Shown here: positions 11,832 through 22,538 of the stretch, in pieces
How positions within the stretch are numbered: position 1 is the first letter of the stretch
Layout: the number at the start of each line of letters is the position of its first letter
Origin: Cordia subcordata
Taxonomy: Eukaryota > Streptophyta > Magnoliopsida > Boraginales > Cordiaceae
Length of the DNA stretch: 64,000 nt
Direction: 5' to 3'
Assembly: GCA_028554755.1 (NCBI GenBank)
Contig: JAPTOF010000026.1
Location: 1,364,001 to 1,428,000 of the forward strand
Notes under the pieces: model-generated
What the model saw: only the letters and a program-made list of their open reading frames with translations
Database searches by the model: none
What the model was told of the DNA's origin: nothing
Program-made: the position numbers and the translations under genes

Positions 11832-12626
11832 TCTATATATCTATCTATATCCATATCTATATGATATAATATAATACTAATAAAATTATACCTCACTAGA
11901 GCTTTAGAGGTTTTAAAATGCGCCATATGTTAATTAGGTGCCAATATTAATGTACACATAAAGAAATGAGTATAGAAGTTCAAAAAATTTAACTCCATTT
12001 TTATTATTACTCTACTCTATGAAATAATTACTATTTAATACTAACAAATTAGAAAATTTATTCCACAAGTCCCCATTATTTTCTTCTTCTTTTTCTTCTT
12101 CCTTTTTTCTAAAGTTAGTCCTTATGATCTCAGAAGATCTAAATCAATTCATATTATTTTTAGAAAGCAATCAATTTAAATCTTATTATTACATATTTAA
12201 TAATAAATGACTAAAATAAAGTAACTCAATTATCTTATCTAATTTCAAATATTTTTGTATTTTTTTCTAAACGTTTTATAATTGTGATATTCTCACATAT
12301 TGACACCAATGATAACTTAAGAATCCTTACATATTTTATTTAAACTAAAAATTGTTGCAAATTTTCTTCAACACTAGAAGTTGAATTACTATTTAGAAGA
12401 ATGAAAATCATTTGAAATTATAATATTAAATTTGCTTTGATTTTTAGAATATAATATTTTAGTCATGTTAAAAACTAGAGTTTAGGTTAGAGATTGGACA
12501 TCTATGATAAAAAAAATCAAGATTTACAAAATAAATATTATAATTAAATTTTGAATTTAGAATTAAAACTAGAAGAATACATAAAAAAATGTAATCCATG
12601 CAAAGTATAGGATAAGAAAACCCTAG
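11832..12626 (+). mobile_element. Non-autonomous Helitron of about 795 bp
   Basis: The 5' end is TC in tctatatatctatctatatcc, followed by aaaattatacctcactagag. The 3' end is ccatgcaaagtataggataagaaaaccCTAG, with CTAG at 12623-12626 and T next. Both termini match the family pattern. No helicase or Rep domain is present, so movement would depend on an autonomous relative not in this window. Confidence 0.6.
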
Positions 12627-12629
12627 TAA

Positions 12630-14340
12630 TGACATTTATAAAGTTGTTTCATGGTATAACATGTGAGCTCAATAGTTGCTATGTCAATATTTTAATGTGT
12701 TGTTATTGTGACACGTGAGTTTTCTTTTCCTTCTCTTTTCCTCATCAAATGGATTTGTGGATTTTAATTAACATTATGATGACATTAAACTTTAGTATAA
12801 ACTATCATAATTAATTAGCGACTATATATATAAATATATATGTATATATGTATATATATATACACATATATATACATATAAATATATATGTATATATATA
12901 TATATAGATAGATAGATATATGTGTAGTGGGGTGATTCTATAATTAGGGTTTAGGTTTCAAGGTCTAAACCCCTTTTTACGTGAAGTTGTCGGACCTTAT
13001 TTAGTAAAGAGAGAAAGGATGGGTATGTTATAGATAGGTATTTTCTGGGATATTCGTGTGTCTTATGGTTAGTTCCTTACCCTTTTTATAGCTCCTCTCA
13101 TGTCTATATTATGGGAAAAGATCCCCCTATCAAGGGATTTAAGCTTCCTTACCTACACGATTGCATTCTTTTCCCCAAGCAATCGTCGAAGTGCCCCTAA
13201 TTATCCTTACCCTACTTCCTGGGGCCATCCTAGGTTGTTATGTCTATTATGCAGCCTAGGCCTTATAAGATATTATAGGCCCAAATGGATTATTACCCAT
13301 ACAATATGTATGTATGTGTGTATGTATATATGCATGTGCGTATATTATAAAGTTAAACATCAATTAAACTTAACGAATTCTTTGAATGTCACAAAACTTG
13401 AAAAAGATACAATACAAAATTGAATTAAATATTCTCACAAATTTAATGCAAAGTGCAAATGTCATCCGTGTTCAAATATAAGAAAAAGACTAAAACGTCA
13501 TTTAAATTACGGATTAAACTTAATAAAATGGGTGGTCAATAGCTAATGAAGAGAAAGATAAAAAAAATAATAAAGGAGAGTAACTATCAATTTGCACTAA
13601 AATTTACTAAAGAAGAACCAAGTAATGTTAGAGAAAGAGAAAAAAATTATAAAGGAGAGTAATTATCAATTTGTACTAAAATTTATTAATGAAGAACAAA
13701 ATAATATTAAGTAAGTACTAAAGAAAAATTAAAAAATTTTATAATTTTATATATATTAAGCAAATACTATAGTAAACAAAGTGAAAGAGAAGAAAAAATT
13801 ACAAAAAGAAAAATACATAACTACTAGTTTCAAAAAACCTTCAGAGATAAGAGAAATTATTTAAAAATCTATATCAATTTAGCAAATATTATAATAAACA
13901 AAGATAAAGAGAAGAAAAAATTACAAAAGAAATACATAATTACTAATGTCAAATGATACTTTCAAGGATCACATAAATTCTTTAAAAATCTATATCAACT
14001 TTAAAAGATTTTAGTATTATGTTCTAATCTTAATGTAAATTTTGATCAAGCTTTTGAATTATCTAGGTGCAAAATAGGCTAATATGAGAGAAAATATGAC
14101 TAGTATTTTTATAGTTAAATTGTATATTCTCACAAATAGTAATGTGAAAAGTAGAAAAATCATTAGTTTTCAATTATAAAAAATAAAAAATTATAGCATC
14201 TATAAAATATAAAGCAAAGTACAAAATAATTACTCAATGCAATCCAAAGAAGAGAAGGTGAAAAAAAAATAATATAGAAAATATATAACTACTTATTCCA
14301 AATATGACTTTAAAAAAATAACAAAATAATAAATAAATAA
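12630..14340. other. AT-rich repeat-derived DNA with diverged internal duplications
   Basis: This includes a TA/TATATG microsatellite (12821-12925). Two roughly 75 bp blocks are duplicated at about 13550-13625 and 13630-13705 (shared ggagagtaa(c/t)tatcaattt). Another pair lies at about 13756-13840 and 13876-13960 (shared gagaagaaaaaattacaaaa). No gene is supported. Confidence 0.5.
12821..12925. repeat. TA/TATATG/GATA compound microsatellite
   Basis: Alternating ta, tatatg and gata units form an uninterrupted low-complexity tract of about 100 bp. Confidence 0.9.
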
Positions 14341-14875
14341 ATTTATATATAGTTAACTCATCAAAATTTAATAGGCTTTAGGAGATACCATGTCACCATT
14401 TAATTAACTTTTGGGGTTATATTTATGTTAAATAATCTCAAATCCTAACAAATCTATATAATCACTACAAGACTCTATTATTTTCTTTTTTAATTTTTAG
14501 GCTAGCCCATTTCTATATGTGTGTGTGTGTGTGTATATATATATATCCAAATCACCTTCCAATTGTTTTTCAATCCATTAGTCTCGACCATTAATTTAGC
14601 AAGATGACTAAAACTTTACTAACTTAGTAAATGAAAATTATTTTTAATTGTAGAAATTATTAAATAAAATGATTGAGTTCTGTTATTGTATTAGTCATAT
14701 AAATGCCTATAGTCATAACTGATTTCTTAATGTGTGGGTAGTATGTTGATATAATATTTAAGTAGGAAATATAAAAATACACATAAAATCCCATTTATAT
14801 ATATTTTGCAAAAATAAAAAATGCATAAAAAATCCATCTATACTCGTGTAAAGTACGAGGTACGAGAGGACTAGT
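14341..14875 (+). mobile_element. Helitron-like element with a clear 3' end
   Basis: The 3' end reads actcgtgtaaagtacgag (an inverted CTCGT/ACGAG stem), then gtacgagaggaCTAG at 14871-14874, then T. The phrase aataggctttaggagatacc near 14370 matches the 5' region of other copies. The exact 5' TC is uncertain. Confidence 0.5.
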
Positions 14876-15429
14876 AGTACAAGAATCATTTGTGATTTTT
14901 TCTTTTTATTTTTGGCCGGGGAAGGGGCGACGTGATTTCCTCTTATGTGATGAATCTGCAGACATGCATGGGGTGAAATACAATTATATGAAATACCATT
15001 AGATTGCAAGACCATTGCTATTTATACTTCTGTGTTGTGTTAAAAGAGAGAATTATGAGTGAAGCGATGGTGAAAGAAGACAAAAGGTTTTTTGGTTGTT
15101 TCATTGGGTGAATGAAGAGAGAGAGAGATTCCGCAGCTTTTATGGGGAGAAGAGTGGGTGAAGAGAGAAAGAGATTGATTGGACCATTGCTGTATTTGGT
15201 TTCGTTTTATGAGATATTTATGTTATCTGGTATATTAAAAAAATTTAGAAATTTAAAAAATAATATATATCTTATATTTTATAACTTATTATTTAATTAT
15301 AAATAAGTCACTTGTGAAATACTTTTCATAAAATGCCTAATTTGTAGTTAAAAATTTATAATTAATATCATATTTTAAGCATTAATTTTTTATACAATAC
15401 TAATTAAAATCACATTTACAAATATTTTG

Positions 15430-15491
15430 AAAAGAAATGGATAAAAAACCTATCTATACCCATGCAAAGTATGAGATATGAAAGGACTAGT
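15430..15491 (+). mobile_element. Helitron 3' terminus
   Basis: Here ctatacccatgcaaagtatg, then agatatgaaaggaCTAG (15487-15490), then T. This matches the 12626 and 29946 ends. A further Helitron start lies three bases later. Confidence 0.55.
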
Positions 15492-15493
15492 AA

Positions 15494-15782
15494 TCTATAT
15501 CTATATATAATAATCTATACTACGTATATAAAATTATGCCTCAAGATAGTGTATGAATGCCACATCATTATTTTGATGCATTCCTACTGTGGTGTTAGAA
15601 GTTGCCACATAAGCATTTTGAAATTCTTATGTGATGACACATCATCACTTATCTTTCATCATTTATCCAGTGACCTTTGTTTTTCAATTTAAAATTAAAT
15701 TTGCACAACTTATTGATTCTGATCAATTACCAATAGTGTTTAATGTCATTAATTTAAAGATTTGTCTATTTTTTATTTTTAT
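15494..15782 (+). mobile_element. Helitron 5' segment, interrupted by the hAT-type element
   Basis: It starts with TC in tctatatctatatataataa and continues aaaattatgcctcaagatag, with gccacatcatta. It runs into the target duplication of the element at 15783, so the rest of this Helitron probably resumes after 18173. Confidence 0.45.
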
Positions 15783-18165
15783 TAGGGTTGTATATGGGAC
15801 TTGGAGATTCTGAATTAAACTGAAAAACTATACCGAATAGTACTGAAACCGAAAGTTCTGTTGACTTTTTTACAATAACGGAATTGAATTAAACTGAGAA
15901 TTTCTTTGTGGTATAGTTTTGGATCTTGTCTTGAATACAGTACTGAAAGCTGAACCAAATCAAACCAAAATTGTACCGATCCGAATCAAACTGAAAGAAT
16001 CGAATTTTTAATATTACAACTTTTTAAATATTTTATAAAATATTTTAATATTAATATTTTTATTTTGAGGTCATAAAAATCTTTTAAATTCTTATTGAAA
16101 AAGAAAATATTAAAAAAAGTACTTTATCTATCTATCGATCTATCACACTTGATTCTAATTTCTTGGTATATTTCACAATAATTAGACTTAATTATATTGT
16201 TAACATTATTCATACATGTTAAAATTTTAATCTTTAATATAATCACAACTACCCTAATTAACTTATATCATATTTCTTAGTTACTCAATCAATTTTATAA
16301 TAATTATCTTAATCATATTAACTTTTATATACATACTAATTAAAGTTTGTGATCTAATCATTGGAAAAAGTGAATAAGGTATAACAAGGTTTGAAAGGAA
16401 GACAAAGTTAATGTTTAAATATTGCAACTAGTAATCCTAAAAATAATATAAGCTCTTTATTGATATATTAATAAATGTATAATTATATTATCAACTTAAT
16501 TCCCTACTAACTTAAACTAATAGTTTTTAATTAATTTTGGCTATATTATATTTTTTTTAGCTCTAATTATACCCCTATTTACGTAACTTGCTATTTTTAA
16601 CCTAACCATAGTAAGCTTAATTGATTTTAATTATATTATTTAATTATTAACTTAATAATTTAATGGGTAAGATAATCAAACTGAACTTAATTTATTATAG
16701 TTATTTGACAAACTAAATTTTGTAATATAATTAGCCTAATTTGATTAACTTAGTTGGTTGAATGATATTGTTATTTATAAATTTTGTATAATCTTTAACT
16801 ATTTTGCACGTGACTTTTGTGTAACCTTTCTTCAATTGATGGTGTGAGAGATTAACGATGTGGATGTACTAATTGATTGTCTTATTTCATCACTTTGTGT
16901 TAATCAAAATTTAAGTTCCATTTCTTTCTATGTTCTTTTATTTTAGGAAAATGGTAACTTCAGGGCTTGAACTTCAAAACTTTTAATAGAAAGGATTGAA
17001 GTTATGAAAAGTAAATTATACACACTTAAGTAATTGTATTGATTATGTGCTTATGTGCATTTTTTCCTTCCAGATATTAGGTGGCAATTTATTTTTCTTT
17101 CATAATTTAGATGAATTTGTTACATGACATTCAAAATATACGTGACATATCATACAAACTTTTAAATTATAAGCTATCATGTATATGTACACAAATATGT
17201 TGAACATTTTTGTAAGCTGTGAAATATAAATTAATTTACTTTTTTTTGTTACTAAATATTAAAAAGTTCATATACATTTAAAATTAAATAACAAAAATTA
17301 GCTATGCATTTTAAATATTAAAAATTAACAAATTGAAATAAATCACCATACCCCAAAATAACATATTACTATCTATATTTCTAAATAAGGATATTATTTC
17401 TAGTTTCTAAAATGAGAATATTATTATAGGTTTATTTCTTGGTTTTTTATGATTTAATTAATTTTTTTCTAATATTTTGACTACTTAGTTAATTTATATT
17501 TTCTAAATTTTAAATATACATGAACTTTTATTAGTAACAAGAATATATAAGATTAATTTATATTCTTATACCCCACAAAAAGTCCAAAATGTAGTTATAT
17601 GCATTTATACAAGATAACTTAAAATTTATAAGTTTGTTTTGCATATATGATATGTAGATTTGGAATTTAATTGAAGAAACTCCACATAAGGTATGAAAGA
17701 AAAATAAAATACCACCTAAGTTTTGAGAAGGAAAAATGTCATGTAAGCAAAGAATTAAAATCATTACTTGATGGTATAGAAAAGTCACTATTTTATTAAT
17801 TCAAATCCTTCTATTAAGCATTTTAAACTTCAAGCTTTAGTTCCATATATATGTCATAAAGTTTAGGCCCTACCCTTTTCCCTTTATTTTATCACTTAAA
17901 ATTCTATTAATATACAAATAATCTCTCTAAAATACACAGAACTTACTAAACATGTATTAAAAGGTTCAAACTCTGTCACATACTATCCCAATGAACAAGT
18001 ATCGAATACCTGTACCGAATTGTCCCGAAAATTTAGAACGATATGGGACAGAGATTTTTTTCTACTGGTACAATTATGGTTCTAAAAAATTTCAAGAGAT
18101 GAAAGTTTGGGACGGTTCTAGAGATTTTTGAATTCCCGAATTAGACCAGACTGTGTACAGCCCTA
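15783..18165. mobile_element. Non-autonomous hAT-type DNA transposon (2.38 kb)
   Basis: The left end is TAGGGTTGTATATGG, and the right end reads TAGGGCTGTACACAG on the opposite strand. Identical 8 bp flanks ATTTTTAT lie at 15775-15782 and 18166-18173. The 8 bp duplication and TAGGG termini suit the hAT superfamily. The interior is AT-rich and has no transposase ORF. Near both ends there are low-complexity accgaa/ttcggt-type words (around 15835-15990 and 18000-18060) that may be subterminal binding repeats. Confidence 0.75.
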
Positions 18166-18173
18166 ATTTTTAT

Positions 18174-19444
18174 AGTCATATAAAAAAATGTTTTTATATT
18201 ATTATTGAGAACCTTACGTTATCTCGAACACTTATTTGTTATTACGCTACCACTTTATTTTAAATGTGAACAATTTTTTTGTTTTACAAGACACCAAACT
18301 TAACTATATGTAACTAGGCATGTATTATCATTTTCATCTAAGGGTTATTAATTTTAAAGAGGTAAACTATGTCACGGGTTCTCAATGTTGCTAATCTTTT
18401 TTCAAAAAAAAATAAGTCCTTAATATTTTAACATGTTCAAATTAATCTATAATATGTTGAAAGTGAATGAGAAATTAGAGATTTTTCCATCATTATTTTG
18501 AGATTTTTGGTCTTCCATTAAATTGGATATGAATTCCAAGGGGTTGTGAGACCTTTGAAGTTCTCCATAATTTTGAGTATGTGATTAGTGCTTGGAAAAA
18601 TTACAACTCTTGGAATTTTTCTATGAAGGCTTTATCTCTTTCAGTACCTATATATAGTAGTTTTCTAACAAGGCACAAGACATGCCAAGAAGCAAGTCTT
18701 ATTCCACTTCTTCTCAGGTAGTAGCGTATAATTTTACATAGTTCTAGCATTTGTAGTTTTTTTTGTAGCAGAAAGAGTTCAAATATTAAATCAAATTCAA
18801 GCTCAACTTTATTTGTTTTGTAGTTTTAGTTATAATTTATCTTTGTTCATTTCATGTTCTTCATAATATACATGTTAAATTCTTGTTTATTCTTTTCTAG
18901 ATTTATTTTATATTATCATAAACTATTTACTCAACATTTATCATTAATATTGTCAATATAATATTTATATATTCCTATTAATAAAATTATACCTAAAAAA
19001 TTTAAGAGGTTTTAGAAGATGTCATCTTTTAAAAAGCCATAGGATACATCATATTAATTATCTTCTAATTTGAGGCCACACGAATAAAAAACTATATTTG
19101 TGGGTTTTACTTTTAATAATTACTCAATAACAAATATAAAAAACACAAAATATAAAAGAATCATGTTTATAGGATTTTTTAAATGAAAAAATAGACAAAA
19201 TGTAAAAAAAAAAAGCGCATAAAATTATATCTATAAGATGTTTAGAACATATAAAAAATACAATAATTATCTTACAAGAACTCGTAAAAGATGTTAGATC
19301 ATCTTAACTATCTCTTAATTTGAGGCAAAATCAATAACTTTAATTATTATTGCCTCTTTTTATTAGTTACACAATAAGAATGTATAAAGAACAAATATAA
19401 AAATTACAAAAATAAAAATACAAAATTCATATTTATAGCATGTT
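18174..19444. other. AT-rich repeat DNA; dispersed repeat copy 2 and start of a Helitron
   Basis: The stretch 18455-18705 is the second, uninterrupted copy of the repeat at 8780-9475. From about 18950 the words aaaattatacctaaaaaa and gaggttttagaagatgtcat look like a Helitron 5' region. Its 3' end would be the CTAG at 29479-29482, after the inserted Sirevirus. No gene is seen. Confidence 0.5.
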
Positions 19445-19911
19445 TGTTAGCTAAATATTCTTTATTGATTTTGATGATGAAAATATATATATGCATTTGA
19501 CTAAACAGCTTCTTGTGAAATGAGAATATCATATGAAGCTTGGAAAATATGAAGATGTGCATAAAGGATCATTTGGAGAAGAGAAAAGTTGAGAAGGCAT
19601 AAGGAGGAGAAGAGAAGACATAAGGGATACCGGACTTATTTTTTTTCTTGCTCTTCTTGTGAAATGCCTTTATATTGTGTAGACTTGGCTTAAAACAATT
19701 TTCCTTATCATTGCAAATTTTTCTCAAGTATTGCACTTTTAAAAATATGCACAAATGTATTTGAATGCATATATTGAGTCAAAATGAGTTTTTGGGGTGT
19801 TTTCATTCACAACACGTGTTTACATATTTATACAAAATTACTTGGAGTTGTGAAAATATACTTGAGCTTGTTTTTTTAAAGGAATCTGGCTTTACTTCTT
19901 TTCTAGAATGG

Positions 19912-20075
19912 CCGGACCCCTAAGCCGGTCGACCGGCTGACTGGGGTGGTCACCCGGCCTATTCAGAGAGTGAAGGTAAAAGCCGGACCCCCTAGCTGGT
20001 CGACCGGCTAAGGCGTCCGGCCTAGTCAGAGAGGGTGAAAGGCAAGCCGGACGACCAAGCCGGTCGACCGGCTGA
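19912..20075. repeat. Three tandem units with AGCCGGTCGACCGGCT palindromes (5' LTR)
   Basis: Palindromes lie at 19923-19938, 19994-20009 (one mismatch, AGCTGG) and 20058-20073, spaced 71 and 64 bp. Each is part of a larger unit that includes gccgga before it and ccggcctagtcagagag-like sequence after it. They are much more GC-rich than the surrounding LTR. Sireviruses are known for repeated palindromic motifs in their LTRs, and this is the counterpart here with a GTCGAC centre. They probably act as U3 regulatory or protein-binding sites (inference). Confidence 0.85.
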
Positions 20076-20165
20076 GCAACTGTAATAAATGCACTAGCCG
20101 TTTTTACCGTTACGTCGAGTTTTTCAATCCCCTTTCACCTACCAAATCCCTAACCCTCAATCCTC

Positions 20166-20173
20166 TATAAATA
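20166..20173 (+). promoter_or_regulatory. TATA box of the Sirevirus 5' LTR
   Basis: TATAAATA lies about 95 bp after the last palindrome and about 570 bp before the LTR end. The same box is at 28546-28553 in the 3' LTR. No transcript start can be read from sequence. Confidence 0.6.
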
Positions 20174-20743
20174 CACATTCAAATACAAGTTTTAATAAAT
20201 CAAGTGAAGTGTGCTAAAGCTTTTATTATCATTCAATCCTTCTTGAGCCAATGCTTGCAATATTTTGAGCTTTCAAGAGCTTATCATTTTCTCTTCTTGA
20301 GGAAATTCTCATATTCAAATTCTTGTCATACTTTGAATATCTACACACTTTGTGAGCTTAAATCATTTTGAGAAATATCCATTCTTAGCTTGTAAAGTGT
20401 GAGGAAATCCTATAGAGTGTAGCTCTTGGGTTCTTTGAAGAAAGACTTCAAAGAGGGTGTAAAATCTTGGTTTGTGCTTCACCAAGTTTTGAAGAAGCAT
20501 TCTAGTGGAAGTTCTTGAAGCCCTAAGGGGAGATTCCTTGGGCGGTGGACGTAGGCTTGGCTGAACCACCTAAAAATTGTTTGTCTCTCTTTTCTTTGCC
20601 TTTAAGTTCATTCTAATTATCTTGCCTATATTGTGTTTGATATATTGCTTGTTAGAGTTGTAAATTTACTGCAAATTTTAAAAACGAAAATTAGCATTTA
20701 TATCTTAATTCACCCCCCCTCTTAAGATATTTGCACCTACAAT

Positions 20744-20755
20744 TGGTATCAGAGC
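20744..20755 (+). other. Primer binding site (Met tRNA)
   Basis: TGGTATCAGAGC, two bases after the 5' LTR, is complementary to the 3' end of plant Met tRNA. It is the usual minus-strand primer site of copia elements. Confidence 0.9.
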
Positions 20756-20802
20756 TAGGGTTCTACATCATAGTTTAACAACTAGTAGAATTTATAGCAA
20801 AT

Positions 20803-22509
20803 ATGGAGGGAATTTCTATTAAACAAGCACCCCCTTTTGATGGAACTAATTATGCCTTTTGGAAAATGAGAATGAAAGTGTTTATACAATCTCATGATTA
20901 TAAAGCTTGGAAAATAATAGAAAATGGATCTATTTTACCTACAAAATTTGAAGGCAATAGGAGAATACCTAAACCTGAAAGTGAATGAAATGATGAAGAT
21001 ATAAAATTATTTGAATTAAATCAAAAAGCTTTACATTATTTATTTAATGCTATGAATGCCACTGAATTTGCTAGGGTAATGGGTTGTACTTCAGCTAAAG
21101 AGCTTTGGGATCAATTAGAAGTAACCTATGAAGGAACAAGCCAAGTAAAATAATCTAGGATTGCCATGCTTGTACATAAATATGAATTATTCAAAATGCT
21201 TCCAAATGAAAATGTAGAACAAATGCTTTCTAGATTTGTTGAAATTACTAATGGTTTAAAAGCTCTTGGTAAAGATTATTCTAACGTCGAAAAAGTAAGG
21301 AAAGTACTAAGGAGCTTGCCATCATCGTGGCAACCAAAAGTCAAAGCGATAAAGGAAGCAAAGGACTTGAACACATTGGAGCTCAATGAGCTCATTGGGT
21401 CACTCATGACTCATGAGCTAGAGATAAAAGACCATGAGGAGGAAGAAAGGAAAACAAGGAAGTCCATTGCTTTAGTTGCATCAAGATTTTCATCAAGTGA
21501 CGATGAAGAAGAAGAGGAAGACCCAGAAGATGAGGAGATAGCACTTCTAGCCCGGAATTTTAAAAAATTTATGAAATTTCGAAAGATGAGAAAGGGTACC
21601 TCTTCAAGCAACTCCAATTGGAAGAGGAAAGTAAAAGATGGTAAAGAGCTCAAGAAAATGAAAGATGCAAAGGATGAAATAAAGTGCTTCAATTGCAACA
21701 AGCCGGGACATATAAAAGCAAATTGTCCTAGGCTTTCAAAGAAGAAGGAAGGAAAAGCGCTCAAAGCTACATGGGACTTTTCAGAAACCAAAGAAGATGA
21801 AGAAGAACATCATGAGGTAGCAAACTTTTGCCTCATGGCCAATGAGGATGAGGTACTATCTTCTCCATCTCTATCTATTTACTATTCATCTAGTGAAGAG
21901 GAGGAAGACGAATGTAGTTTTGAGGAATTAAAAGAAGCATTTGCTAAATTACATGATGACCTATCCTTAGCCTTGGCTAAAAACAAGCAAATGCATAAGA
22001 GTTTGAAACTTGTTCAAAATGAAAAAGAAATTTTTGAAAAGAAAAATGCTTCACTTATTGAGAAAATGGATGTCTTAGAAAAGGAAAATGATTCATATGC
22101 TGAAGATTTTGTAAAGATTGAAAAAGAAGTCAATGATTTAAAGAAGAAAAATGAGGATTTGAATAAAATTGTTCAAAAATTTACAAATGGGAAAGAAAAC
22201 TTTGAAAAACTTCTTGAAAGTCAAAAAATGTCTTTTGACAAAAGTGGTATTGGATATAAACCTAATATTAATCAAAAATATTTCAAAACCTATTTTGTCA
22301 AAGCTTCTACTTCTTCATCCTCTCCTCACAAAAGCCAAATGTTATTTGTACTTACTGTGAAAAGAAAGGACACGTATCCTCTCATTGTTATTACAAGAAA
22401 ATTCGTGATAGAGGATCACATGTTCCATATTGGCAAAGACCGAAGTGGGTGGTTAAAAACAAAACTTAAACTAACGCCAAGGACCCAAGGTGTTGGGGAC
22501 CCTAAATAA
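20803..22509 (+). pseudogene. Sirevirus gag, broken
   Basis: It encodes the nucleocapsid precursor that packages element RNA. It starts MEGISIKQAPPFDGTNYAFW, the usual copia gag N-terminus (DUF4219), then a UBN2-type region. Two in-frame stops interrupt it (TGA 20986-20988, TAA 21151-21153); the frame resumes each time. A CCHC zinc knuckle CFNCNKPGHIKANC lies at 21685-21726. A long acidic and coiled-coil stretch follows (about 21860-22230). A second knuckle, CTYCEKKGHVSSHC, appears near 22345 but in a different frame from the upstream gag, showing a frameshift between about 22250 and 22330. The start is chosen because the ATG opens the conserved N-terminus shortly after the PBS. Confidence 0.9.
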
Positions 22510-22538
22510 AGAATTGCTTTTGAATTTCATGTGTGTAG

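Larger units (their letters stand above)
19445..20741 (+). repeat. Sirevirus 5' LTR
   Basis: It begins TGTTAGC and ends CACCTACA, directly before the PBS. Three palindromic units lie at 19923-20073, upstream of a TATAAATA box at 20166-20173, so the palindromes sit in the U3 promoter region. The copy at 27819-29119 is nearly identical. Confidence 0.95.

Noticed and set aside
19912..20075. Regularly spaced palindromes considered as a CRISPR-like array
   Set aside because: There are only three units, the spacers are themselves related, and it lies within an LTR of a plant retrotransposon.
21411..21791. Long minus-strand frame rich in serine
   Set aside because: It is the shadow of the acidic gag coding on the other strand (GAA/GAT codons read as TTC/ATC).
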